This document shows, piece by piece, positions 1 to 8,239 of a stretch of DNA of 64,000 bases (within the stretch, counting starts at the first letter, position 1; each line of letters opens with the position of its first letter). The notes below the pieces were generated by a model. That model worked only from the letters and a program-made list of their open reading frames with translations, was not told the origin of the DNA and did no database searches. The stretch is from Olleya namhaensis (GTDB lineage Bacteria; Bacteroidota; Bacteroidia; Flavobacteriales; Flavobacteriaceae): assembly GCF_900114005.1 (NCBI RefSeq), contig NZ_FORM01000006.1, positions 186,001 to 250,000 of the forward strand, given 5' to 3'. A program made the position numbers and the translations under genes.

Positions 1-190
1 CTACAAAATGCATAATTCACGATTCTTTAATTTATAATAGAAGTTAATTAGTATCGCTTGCTATGCAATACAGAGCTTGACTTTGCCACTTTTTTTTTAA
101 AACTAACCTCGTTTAACGACTGATATAAAATATTAAAAACAAATCACATTCGCTAAACGTTAGCAGTAATTCAAACCAATCTTAAACCAA

Positions 191-967
191 ATGAAAAATA
201 CTTTAGTTTTATTAATGTTTCTTTTACTAACGTCTTGTACCTTAATTTTTCCAAAAGTTGCCCTTAAAAGAGCTGGCATATTTGACACAAAAAGCGAACT
301 GATAATTATAGAAAGTAAAAATCAAAGAATAATATTTATCGGAATGCATCATTTTGGTAAAAAAGAATTTTATGATGACGTTGCTAATAAAATTGACTCA
401 TTACAAAAATTAAATTATACTATCTTTTATGAAAACGTAGGAAAGCGTAAAGAAACTGATTCTCTAACAGCAATAAAAAACTTTAAAAAACTAAGAAAGT
501 TAATGGGCTTCTTCCCAATTCAATATATAGATACAACTACAAACAAAATTGAAAACAAAATAAATTATAAAGGAAAACATAAGTTAATAAACCAACCAAG
601 ATATCCTAAATTAGGGGTTGATAGTATAACTGCTGTAAAAGCAGATATAGACATCACTGAATTAATCTTAGAGTTTGAGAAGAAAAACGGAGATATTAAG
701 TTAGATAGTTGTGATTTAAAAACTAAGTTAACCGAGAAAGACTACAAATGTAAAAAAGTAAACAAAGCTGTTTTTAGAGAATTTAGAAATAAATATCTCG
801 GAAATTTTAGAGAAGCGCACTTAGCGGAAGTAATAAATAGAAGTAATAAAAATAAAGTTCTAGTTATTTATGGAGATGCACATTTTTGGGGACTGTATAA
901 AGAAATGAAACATCTAGATAACGATTTTAACATTACAAAACATAAAACTATATTAAAACATGAATAA
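191..967 (+). CDS. Lipoprotein, possible TraB/GumN-like fold
   Basis: A 258-residue protein with a lipoprotein signal peptide: hydrophobic stretch and lipobox LTSC with the acceptor cysteine at residue 16, so it should be anchored in the envelope. The mature part opens with a strand followed by GMHHFG near residue 51 and ends with a GDAHFWGL motif near residue 230. Paired His-containing motifs at both ends of the domain are reminiscent of the TraB/PrgY/GumN (ChaN-like) fold, but that link is inference from motif layout only. The codon and base use is very AT-rich and lysine-rich. It stands alone, flanked by short inverted sequences at 159-170 and 967-978, which suggests a separately acquired gene. 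Function unknown. Confidence 0.7.
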   Translation: MKNTLVLLMFLLLTSCTLIFPKVALKRAGIFDTKSELIIIESKNQRIIFIGMHHFGKKEFYDDVANKIDSLQKLNYTIFYENVGKRKETDSLTAIKNFKKLRKLMGFFPIQYIDTTTNKIENKINYKGKHKLINQPRYPKLGVDSITAVKADIDITELILEFEKKNGDIKLDSCDLKTKLTEKDYKCKKVNKAVFREFRNKYLGNFREAHLAEVINRSNKNKVLVIYGDAHFWGLYKEMKHLDNDFNITKHKTILKHE

Positions 968-995
968 TTAACTGCTAAATTTTTAGTCAATTAAC

Positions 996-1015
996 GAAAG
1001 TCCTTGCAGACTTTC
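996..1015. other. Hairpin downstream of the first lipoprotein gene
   Basis: GAAAGTC at 996-1002 and GACTTTC at 1009-1015 form a perfect 7-bp stem with a 6-nt loop. No clean T-run follows, so it is a weak terminator candidate, or part of a structured gene boundary. Confidence 0.4.
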
Positions 1016-1130
1016 TATCTGTAATTTATTTGCTAACTTAAGTACTTAAAACATGCAATTAATACTATCCAACAATTAAACGAGTATCTTAAAAAAACAA
1101 GTTTTTTGTGTTACCAAAATTAAGCAACCA

Positions 1131-1772
1131 CTAATTCTTATCCTCTAAAAGCGGAACAAATCTAAACTCACCAAATTCTGTTTTTTCAAAATCCTTTTGA
1201 CCTGTTCTTACAAAAAGGGTCATTGTTTGTACATTTTCGCCAACAGGTATAACTAAACGTCCACCAATTTCTAATTGTGCTAATAATGGGTTTGGCACAA
1301 AAGGGGCACCAGCAGTAACTATTATACTTTTAAAAGGGGCTTCTTCCTTCATCCCTTTATAACCATCGCCGAAAATTAAACTTTTAGCTCTGTAACCTAA
1401 TTTTGGTAAAAATCTGCTAGTAATTTTAAACAGTTCTTGTTGCCTTTCAATACTATACACTTTAGCACCAAGCTCGCATAAAACAGCAGTTTGGTAACCA
1501 CTACCTGTTCCTATTTCTAATACTTTATCGCCTCTTTTAACTTGCATTAATTCCGTTTGAAACGCAACAGTATACGGTTGAGAAATGGTTTGATTAGCCG
1601 CAATAGGAAATGCTTTATCTTGATACGCGTGGTCCAAAAAGCTAGAATCCATAAATAAATGTCTAGGTATCTTGCCAATAGCAGCCAATACAGCAGTGTT
1701 TGTAATTCCTTTATTCTTTAAAACAGCAACTAATTGCTGACGTAAGCCTTTATGTTTAAAAGTATCTTTCAA
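1131..1772 (-). CDS. pcm: Protein-L-isoaspartate O-methyltransferase
   Basis: Repairs damaged proteins by methylating L-isoaspartyl residues with S-adenosylmethionine. The 213-residue length is normal for the family. The N-terminal helix block contains IPRHLFM, followed by the substrate-loop sequence QTISQPY and then the SAM-binding motif VLEIGTGSGYQTAVL near residue 85. The conserved GDGYKG and IIVTAGA segments follow, and the protein ends in the family's usual VPLLE. It is divergent from the oxidoreductase gene at 1932, with a 159-bp promoter region between them. An AT-only hairpin at about 1092-1107 may end its transcript. Confidence 0.93.
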   Translation of the reverse strand: MKDTFKHKGLRQQLVAVLKNKGITNTAVLAAIGKIPRHLFMDSSFLDHAYQDKAFPIAANQTISQPYTVAFQTELMQVKRGDKVLEIGTGSGYQTAVLCELGAKVYSIERQQELFKITSRFLPKLGYRAKSLIFGDGYKGMKEEAPFKSIIVTAGAPFVPNPLLAQLEIGGRLVIPVGENVQTMTLFVRTGQKDFEKTEFGEFRFVPLLEDKN

Positions 1773-1905
1773 TGGTAGTCCTTAGTTTAGAGCATAAAAT
1801 TACTTCAAAAATTCAACCCTGAAAAGGATTTCCGTCAATTTATAATTTTGTCTTAAATCCAATATATAATTATTAAATTCATATAAAATACTGTGTAAAA
1901 AAACT

Positions 1906-1913
1906 TATTTTTG
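1906..1913 (+). promoter_or_regulatory. Candidate -7 promoter box
   Basis: TATTTTTG matches the Bacteroidota -7 consensus TAnnTTTG and lies 18 bp before the ATG at 1932. I see no clear -33 TTTG at the usual spacing. Confidence 0.35.
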
Positions 1914-1931
1914 TATAAAACATAACAAACT

Positions 1932-2891
1932 ATGCTAAAAGCTGGTGTATTAGGTGCTGGTCACCTTGGAAAAATTCATCTTAGACTATTAAATCAATCA
2001 GACAAATTTCAATTAGTTGGGTTTTATGATGCAGATGCCGACAACGGTAAAAAAGTTGAAGCTGAATTTGGTTACAAATATTTTAAAACTATTGAAGCGC
2101 TAATTGAAGCTGTTGATGTCGTTGATATAGTAACGCCTACCCTATCTCATTACGATTGTGCCAAGCAAGCTATTGCAAAAGGCAAACATATATTTGTAGA
2201 AAAACCAATAACAAATACCGTACAAGAAGCCGAAAGCTTAAGAGCTTTGGTTGCAGAATATGGCGTTAAGGGTCAAGTTGGACATGTAGAGCGTTTTAAT
2301 CCCGCTTTTATTGCAGTTAAAGACCAATTAGATAGTCCAATGTTTATTGAAGCACATCGTTTAGCCGAGTTTAATCCGCGTGGAACAGATGTACCAGTAG
2401 TTTTAGATTTAATGATCCATGATATTGACGTTATATTAAGCGTTGTAAAATCTAAAGTTAAAAATGTATCTGCCAGCGGAGTTTCTGTTATAAGTGATAC
2501 ACCTGATATTGCTAATGCACGTATCGAGTTTGTTAACGGTTGTGTTGCTAATTTAACAGCAAGTAGAATATCGTTAAAAAACATGCGTAAAACACGTTTT
2601 TTCCAACGTGATGCTTATATCTCTGTTGATTTTTTAGAGAAAAAATGTGAGGTTGTAAAAATGAAAGATGCGCCAGAAACTCCTGGAGATTTTGATATGG
2701 TTTTACAAAATGCAGAAGGTGTTAAAAAGCAAATCTATTTTGATAACCCAGAAATATCTGCTAACAATGCTATTCTAGATGAGCTAGAATCTTTTGCAGA
2801 TGCAATAAATAATAACACAACACCTATTGTAACATTACATGATGGTACAGAAGCGTTACGTGTTGCAACAATGATAATTGATCAATTTTAG
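1932..2891 (+). CDS. Gfo/Idh/MocA family oxidoreductase
   Basis: NAD(P)-dependent dehydrogenase family protein of 319 residues. The N-terminal Rossmann fold shows GVLGAGHLGKIHL (residues 5-17). The family's EKPITNT motif, which carries the lysine near the active site, follows near residue 94. The C-terminal domain has GHVERFNPA and EAHRLAEFNPR, then DLMIHDIDVI, whose histidine fits the usual catalytic position. The sugar or cyclitol substrate cannot be told from sequence. It runs into the 3-hydroxyacyl-CoA dehydrogenase gene 12 bp downstream, so the two are probably cotranscribed; this pairing is common in flavobacteria although the biochemical link is unclear. Confidence 0.9.
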   Translation: MLKAGVLGAGHLGKIHLRLLNQSDKFQLVGFYDADADNGKKVEAEFGYKYFKTIEALIEAVDVVDIVTPTLSHYDCAKQAIAKGKHIFVEKPITNTVQEAESLRALVAEYGVKGQVGHVERFNPAFIAVKDQLDSPMFIEAHRLAEFNPRGTDVPVVLDLMIHDIDVILSVVKSKVKNVSASGVSVISDTPDIANARIEFVNGCVANLTASRISLKNMRKTRFFQRDAYISVDFLEKKCEVVKMKDAPETPGDFDMVLQNAEGVKKQIYFDNPEISANNAILDELESFADAINNNTTPIVTLHDGTEALRVATMIIDQF

Positions 2892-2903
2892 AACAACATA
2901 CAA

Positions 2904-3791
2904 ATGAAAAACATAGCAGTTATAGGTGCAGGAACAATGGGTAATGGTATTGCTCATACGTTTGCACAATCAGGATTTAAAGTACAATTAATAGATATTA
3001 GCGAAGCGTCTCTAAAAAAAGGAATGGATACCATTACCAAAAATTTAGACCGTATGGTTGCTAAAGCTAAAATTACAGAAGCTGACAAAGCGGAAACTTT
3101 AGGTAATATAACAACCTATACAAATATTGAAGCTGGTGTTGAATACGCTGGTTTAGTAGTAGAAGCTGCGACAGAAAATTTAGATTTAAAATTAAAGATT
3201 TTCAAACAATTAGATGCCGCTTGTGGTGAGGACACTATTTTAGCAACTAACACCTCTTCTATCTCCATTACACAAATTGGTGCTGTCACGTCAAGACCAG
3301 AAATGGTTATTGGAATGCATTTTATGAATCCGGTGCCAATCATGAAATTAGTAGAAATTATCCGTGGATATAGTACAAGTGATGCAGTCACTAAAATCAT
3401 CATGGATTTATCTAAGCAACTAGGTAAAACACCAACTGAGGTTAATGATTACCCAGGTTTTGTTGCCAACCGTATATTAATGCCAATGCTTAACGAATCT
3501 ATTGAAACGTTATACAATGGTGTTGCTGGTGTCGAAGAAATTGATACCGTAATGAAACTTGGTATGGCACACCCAATGGGTCCATTACAACTAGCCGACT
3601 TTATTGGATTAGACGTTTGTTTATCTATTTTAAACGTAATGTATGATGGATTTAAAAACCCTAAATACGCACCATGCCCATTATTAGTTAATATGGTAAA
3701 TGCTGGAAAACTTGGTATTAAATCTGGTGAAGGTTTTTACGATTATTCAGAAAGCAGAAAAGCAGAAAAAGTATCTAAACAGTTTATATAA
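2904..3791 (+). CDS. 3-hydroxybutyryl-CoA dehydrogenase
   Basis: NAD-dependent oxidation of 3-hydroxyacyl-CoA to 3-oxoacyl-CoA (or the reverse). The protein is 295 residues, the standard length for the stand-alone enzyme. The N-terminal NAD-binding motif is IGAGTMGNGIAHTFA (residues 6-20). The catalytic layout is present: SSISIT, then GMHFMNPVPIMKLVEI with the active-site histidine, then the conserved VNDYPGFVANRIL helix that opens the C-terminal dimerisation domain, which ends in KSGEGFYDY. It is the second gene of a probable two-gene operon and is followed by a long-loop hairpin with a T-run. Confidence 0.93.
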   Translation: MKNIAVIGAGTMGNGIAHTFAQSGFKVQLIDISEASLKKGMDTITKNLDRMVAKAKITEADKAETLGNITTYTNIEAGVEYAGLVVEAATENLDLKLKIFKQLDAACGEDTILATNTSSISITQIGAVTSRPEMVIGMHFMNPVPIMKLVEIIRGYSTSDAVTKIIMDLSKQLGKTPTEVNDYPGFVANRILMPMLNESIETLYNGVAGVEEIDTVMKLGMAHPMGPLQLADFIGLDVCLSILNVMYDGFKNPKYAPCPLLVNMVNAGKLGIKSGEGFYDYSESRKAEKVSKQFI

Positions 3792-3799
3792 TTAAAAGT

Positions 3800-3853
3800 A
3801 AAAAGGCATAAGTTAGTAGTGTTTATAGCGCTAAAGACGTATGCCTTTTTTTA
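3800..3853 (+). terminator. Terminator after the 3-hydroxybutyryl-CoA dehydrogenase gene
   Basis: AAAAAGGCATA (3800-3810) pairs perfectly with TATGCCTTTTT (3840-3850). The loop is long, 29 nt, and contains a smaller internal palindrome (TAGCGCTA). A run of T follows the stem. Confidence 0.6.
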
Positions 3854-3907
3854 TTAGTACTTTCTTCTTTTGCCTTTTGCCTAAAAAGACTTCTTATTCT
3901 CAAAAAC

Positions 3908-5146
3908 ATGACAAAAATACTCCCCTTTAAAGCTGTAAGACCAACTAGAGATAAAGTTAGCTTAGTGGCGTCACGTTCTTATCAGAGTTATACACAAGCA
4001 GAAAGAGAAGCACGCTTGGATCATAATCCGTTTTCGTTTTTACATATTGTAAATCCAGGATACAAATACGACAAAGAAATCTCTGGAGAAGCACGTTATA
4101 AATTAGTGAAAAACCGTTATTCAGAGTTTAAAGAAGATGCTGTTTTTATGCAAGACCAAAAACCTTGTTTTTACATTTATAAAATAGTAGACAGAGACTT
4201 TCAAGTCTTTAATGGTATTGTTGCAGCAGCAAGTGTGGAAGATTATACCAATAACATTATTAAAAAACATGAAGATACAATCGCTTCTCGCGAAACCGTA
4301 TTTAAAGACTACCTAAAAACAGTAGGTTTTAATGCAGAACCTGTGTTATTAACCTATCCTGATAACGATGCTATTTCTAACATTATAGCAAAAAAACAAA
4401 AAGAACGTGCTGAGTTTGAGTTTACAACAACCTACAGAGACACGCATTATTTATGGCTAATTGAAGAGCCATCAGATATAGATACAATAACAGCCACATT
4501 TAATAACATGCCAACGCTGTATATCGCAGATGGACATCATAGATCGGCCTCGTCTCAATTACTTTGCGAAGACCTAAAAAACGAAAATCAAAAACATACA
4601 GGAGAAGAAACATATAACTTTTTTATGAGTTATTTGATTGCCGAATCGGAATTACGCATACACGAGTTTAACCGATTAGTAAAAGATTTAAACGGATTAA
4701 CTAAAGAAGAGTTTTTAATACAATTAGATACCGTATATCGTATTGAAAACAGAGGATTAACACCATATCAACCATCAAAATCGCATCATTTTAGTATGTA
4801 TTTGGATGGCGAATTTTACTCGTTATACCTTAGAAAAACAGAATATAACTTTGGTACGTCTTTAGACGAATTAGATGCGCAAGTCCTTTTTAAAACAATT
4901 CTAGAACCTATTTTAGGAATTACGGACTTACGTAACGATACTCGCATACATTACATTAGCGGAAAAAAAGACATTGTAAACCTTAAGAGTAAAGTAGATA
5001 GTAAGGAGTTTATCGTAGGTTTTGGCATGGTTCCTGCGACAATTAATCAAATGAAACAAATCGCTGACGACGGACTAACAATGCCTCCAAAAAGCACATA
5101 CATAGAGCCTAAAATTAGAAGTGGTGTTACTATTTATGAGTTTTAA
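3908..5146 (+). CDS. DUF1015 family protein
   Basis: A 412-residue cytosolic protein with the DUF1015 signature ADGHHRSASS near residue 208, preceded by YRDTHYLWLI. The N-terminus begins with the typical PFKAVRPTRDKV. The family is widespread and often lies beside serine or hydroxyacid metabolism genes in Bacteroidota, but its function is not established. The conserved DGHHR suggests a nucleotide- or phosphate-binding pocket, which is inference. Here it follows the dehydrogenase terminator and is probably its own unit. Confidence 0.88.
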   Translation: MTKILPFKAVRPTRDKVSLVASRSYQSYTQAEREARLDHNPFSFLHIVNPGYKYDKEISGEARYKLVKNRYSEFKEDAVFMQDQKPCFYIYKIVDRDFQVFNGIVAAASVEDYTNNIIKKHEDTIASRETVFKDYLKTVGFNAEPVLLTYPDNDAISNIIAKKQKERAEFEFTTTYRDTHYLWLIEEPSDIDTITATFNNMPTLYIADGHHRSASSQLLCEDLKNENQKHTGEETYNFFMSYLIAESELRIHEFNRLVKDLNGLTKEEFLIQLDTVYRIENRGLTPYQPSKSHHFSMYLDGEFYSLYLRKTEYNFGTSLDELDAQVLFKTILEPILGITDLRNDTRIHYISGKKDIVNLKSKVDSKEFIVGFGMVPATINQMKQIADDGLTMPPKSTYIEPKIRSGVTIYEF

Positions 5147-5250
5147 AATAAGACAGTAGTAAAAAGGTATAAGGGATGAGAGATAATTTAGATGCTATAT
5201 TATTTCTTAGTTTGTCATTAAGACTAAAGCGCAGAATTTAAATTAGAGCT

Positions 5251-5742
5251 ATGAAATCGACTAAATTATTACTAATAATATTTTTAATTATATTTTTTAA
5301 TTGTTCAAGCACTAAAAACACAAACTCTGATTCAAATACTACAATTAACATCCAATACATAAAAGAGATAAAGAACTATAGTCATTTTAAAAAATTAATA
5401 AATAAAGACTTTGATTGTAAAAGTGTAGAGCAAAATATTTTAAGAGGAATAACTACAGGCGCCAAACAAACAACCACCAAGTGCCATAATATTAAAAGTA
5501 ATGAGTTGGTTTATGTTTCTTTTACAAGTGAAGGTGATACTTATATTAGTCAGAAATACTTTTATAAAAACAAGGCATTAGTATTTATTAAAACTGAGGC
5601 TATAGATAAAAACAAAGATTCTATATTTAATGAAATTTATGTAAAAAATGATTCAATTTATTACAATCGACAACAATCACATGAGGCTAATCGGTTATTG
5701 ATTAATGGCGTATATTACTTAAATAATTTCAATTACGAATAA
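5251..5742 (+). CDS. Small hypothetical lipoprotein
   Basis: A 163-residue protein with a lipoprotein signal peptide, FFNC with cysteine at residue 18, followed by an Asn/Ser/Thr-rich linker. The rest is predicted soluble and rich in Lys and Asn. It contains two cysteines (in FDCKSVEQ and TTKCHN) that could form a disulfide. I do not recognise a family. It lies alone between DUF1015 and yggS, 52 bp before the latter. Confidence 0.65.
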   Translation: MKSTKLLLIIFLIIFFNCSSTKNTNSDSNTTINIQYIKEIKNYSHFKKLINKDFDCKSVEQNILRGITTGAKQTTTKCHNIKSNELVYVSFTSEGDTYISQKYFYKNKALVFIKTEAIDKNKDSIFNEIYVKNDSIYYNRQQSHEANRLLINGVYYLNNFNYE

Positions 5743-5794
5743 CATAAGTAAGTGAATAACCTCAAAACAAATTCATATTACCATAGGAAACATT

Positions 5795-6448
5795 ATGAGC
5801 ATCAAACAAAATCTAAACATAATAAAACAATCCCTTCCTGATCACGTCACACTAGTTGCTGTTTCAAAAACAAAACCGGTTAGTGATTTAATGGAAGCTT
5901 ATGAGACTGGTCAACGCATTTTTGGAGAAAATAAAATCCAAGAAATGGCAGACAAACACCAAGAAATGCCAAAAGATATTAAATGGCACATGATTGGCCA
6001 CGTACAAACCAACAAAGTCAAATATATGGCTGAGTTTGTAGATTTAATACATGGTGTAGAGAGTTTTAAATTGCTAAAAGAAATTAATAAACAAGCCAAA
6101 AAGCACGATAGAATTATCGATTGTCTGCTTCAAATTAAAATAGCTTCGGAAGATTCTAAATTTGGAATGTCTCCAGAAGATGCTTCAACATTACTTCAGT
6201 CTGAAGACTTTTCATCTTTAAAAAATGTTAGCGTTATTGGTGTCATGGGAATGGCAACTTTTACGGAAGACCAAGATCAAATTAAGCAGGAATTTGGTGT
6301 ACTAAAAACAACATTTGATTCACTTAAAACAGTACATTTAGATTTGGAAACCATATCTATGGGTATGAGTGGAGATTACCAATTAGCAATTGACTGCGGT
6401 AGCACCATGGTTCGCGTCGGAAGTAGTATCTTTGGAAAACGCAACTAA
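5795..6448 (+). CDS. yggS: YggS/PLPBP family pyridoxal phosphate homeostasis protein
   Basis: PLP-binding protein without known enzymatic activity that buffers cellular vitamin B6. At 217 residues it matches the family. The PLP lysine lies in VAVSKTKP (near residue 25), followed by FGENKIQE and WHMIGHVQTNK. The C-terminal phosphate-binding signature is GMSGDYQLAI and then GSTMVRVGSSIFGKR. This is a clear member of the bacterial alanine-racemase-like fold III group. Confidence 0.95.
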   Translation: MSIKQNLNIIKQSLPDHVTLVAVSKTKPVSDLMEAYETGQRIFGENKIQEMADKHQEMPKDIKWHMIGHVQTNKVKYMAEFVDLIHGVESFKLLKEINKQAKKHDRIIDCLLQIKIASEDSKFGMSPEDASTLLQSEDFSSLKNVSVIGVMGMATFTEDQDQIKQEFGVLKTTFDSLKTVHLDLETISMGMSGDYQLAIDCGSTMVRVGSSIFGKRN

Positions 6449-6485
6449 TAGTTAAAAAGTAATAACTAAAAGTTTTAATTAAATA

Positions 6486-6848
6486 ATGAAAGAATCAATT
6501 TTAAAGATTAAAAGTTACAATTTTGCCCTGCAAATTATTAAGTCTTACCAATTGATTGTAAAAAATGATAAGGAATATACACTATCTAGACAACTTCTAA
6601 GAAGTGGAACTTCTGTTGGTGCCAATATAAGAGAAGCCGAGTTTGCTCAATCTAATAAAGATTTTATTAGTAAAATGAGCATCGCTCTTAAAGAAGCTAA
6701 TGAAACAGAATATTGGATTGCCTTACTTCATGATTCTTCATACTTAAAACACGACTTATTTTTGAGTTTAACTTCTCAAAATAAGGAATTAATTAAAATG
6801 TTAGTAGCTACAATAAATACTATGAAATCAAAATCAACTAATTTTTAA
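6486..6848 (+). CDS. Four-helix bundle protein (23S rRNA intervening-sequence type)
   Basis: A 120-residue all-helical protein of the family first seen encoded inside intervening sequences of 23S rRNA genes. The diagnostic core is present: YTLSRQLLRSGTSVGANIRE, then FAQSNKDFISKMSIALKEA and ETEYWI. The function is unknown; the structures form pentameric bundles with a positively charged surface. Here it is not in an rRNA gene but sits between yggS and a nuclease gene, embedded in AT-rich repeats such as those at 6842-6872. It is probably a mobile or selfishly spread gene, which is inference. Confidence 0.9.
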   Translation: MKESILKIKSYNFALQIIKSYQLIVKNDKEYTLSRQLLRSGTSVGANIREAEFAQSNKDFISKMSIALKEANETEYWIALLHDSSYLKHDLFLSLTSQNKELIKMLVATINTMKSKSTNF

Positions 6849-6874
6849 TTTTTAATTTTTCACTTTTAACTGTA

Positions 6875-8239
6875 TTGTACACAATAGTCGACATAGAAAC
6901 CACTGGTGGTAAGTTTAACGAAGAAGGAATAACCGAAATAGCAATCTATAAATACGATGGTCACGAGGTGGTAGACCAGTTTATAAGCTTAGTTAATCCA
7001 GAACGTGAAATTCAGCCTTTTGTGGTTAATCTTACAGGTATAAATAGTAAAATGCTACGTAATGCACCTAAGTTTTACGAAGTAGCAAAGCGTATTGTAG
7101 AAATTACGGAAGACACTATTTTAGTAGCACATAATGCAAAATTTGATTACCGCATTTTAAAAACAGAATTTAAACGTCTTGGATTTGAGTTTGAACGTGA
7201 AACATTATGTACTGTAGAGCTTTCTAAAGATTTAATTCCTGATTTGCCTAGCTATAGCTTAGGAAAATTAGTTAGGTCTCTTGGTATACCAGTTACAGAC
7301 AGGCATCGTGCGTCAGGAGATGCTCTAGCAACGGTCAAATTATTTAAATTACTATTAAATAAAGACACCAATAAAACTATAATTAAAGCATCTATTAGAA
7401 AAGAACCAAAATTCCAAATGGAACCGCGTTTAATAGATATTATAGCAAATCTACCATCAAAAACCGGAGTCTATTATATGCATAAAGCCGACGGTGAGAT
7501 TATTTATATTGGTAAAAGCAAAAACATAAAAAATAGAGTCAATCAGCATTTTACAGGTACAACTGCTAAATCCAAAAAAATCCAAATGCAAGTCGCAACA
7601 GTGACTTACGAAGCTACTGGTAGCGAGCTTGTAGCGCTTTTAAAAGAAAGTGAAGAAATTAAGAGAAACAAACCCATACTTAACAGAGCTTTACGTAGAA
7701 GTATATTTACACACGCCCTGTACAGTTTTATAGATCATAATGGTTACATAAATCTAACTATAGACAAAGCAGATGGCAGAAAGCCTCACGTTACCACCTT
7801 TAGCACCAGACAAAGCGGTAAACATTTTTTAGAAAAAATGGTTGAAAATTTTGAACTATGTCAAAAATTATGCGGGCTTTATAAAACAAAAAGTAGCTGT
7901 TTTCAATACGATGTAAAAAATTGTCAAGGTGCTTGTATAGAAGAAGAAACACCTGAGAGCTACAACAAACGTGTACAGAAACTATTAGACAAGTACAACT
8001 ACAAAAACAAAAACATGGTTATTGTAGACCAAGGTCGTGAAGTTGATGAGCGTAGCGCTATTTTAATACAAAATGGGGTGTTTAAAGGTTTAGGCTTTTA
8101 CAATTTAAATTATCAAATTAATAATCTAGAAATTTTAGAATCTATTATTACTCCAATGGAAAATAATAGAGACCAACAACATATAATACAAAGTTATTTA
8201 AGAAAAAATAAGCGCATAAAAATACTTAATTTAGAATGA
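6875..8239 (+). CDS. DnaQ-like exonuclease fused to GIY-YIG nuclease and UvrC-like region
   Basis: A 454-residue fusion starting at TTG. Residues 1-165 are a DEDDh 3'-5' exonuclease of the DNA polymerase III epsilon type: VDIETTG gives the first Asp/Glu pair, HNAKFDYRI the next Asp, and HRASGDALA the final His/Asp. From about residue 190 a GIY-YIG nuclease follows (GVYYM and IIYIGKSKNIKNRV). Next comes a UvrC-like segment with Cys329, 333, 342, 350 and 354; the pattern SCFQYDVKNCQGAC closely mirrors the UvrC cysteines reported to bind an Fe-S cluster. The domain order resembles Cho-type repair nucleases. The stop overlaps the next start as ATGA. Confidence 0.9.
   Translation: MYTIVDIETTGGKFNEEGITEIAIYKYDGHEVVDQFISLVNPEREIQPFVVNLTGINSKMLRNAPKFYEVAKRIVEITEDTILVAHNAKFDYRILKTEFKRLGFEFERETLCTVELSKDLIPDLPSYSLGKLVRSLGIPVTDRHRASGDALATVKLFKLLLNKDTNKTIIKASIRKEPKFQMEPRLIDIIANLPSKTGVYYMHKADGEIIYIGKSKNIKNRVNQHFTGTTAKSKKIQMQVATVTYEATGSELVALLKESEEIKRNKPILNRALRRSIFTHALYSFIDHNGYINLTIDKADGRKPHVTTFSTRQSGKHFLEKMVENFELCQKLCGLYKTKSSCFQYDVKNCQGACIEEETPESYNKRVQKLLDKYNYKNKNMVIVDQGREVDERSAILIQNGVFKGLGFYNLNYQINNLEILESIITPMENNRDQQHIIQSYLRKNKRIKILNLE

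Noticed and set aside
1-190. Gene or RNA at the left window edge
   Set aside because: No open frame or recognisable RNA; only an AT-rich leader with GCTAA-ACG-TTAGC near 152-164.
2273-3403. Long antisense frames over the Gfo/Idh and 3-hydroxybutyryl-CoA dehydrogenase genes
   Set aside because: Mirror frames of clear enzymes; protein sequence looks random in composition.
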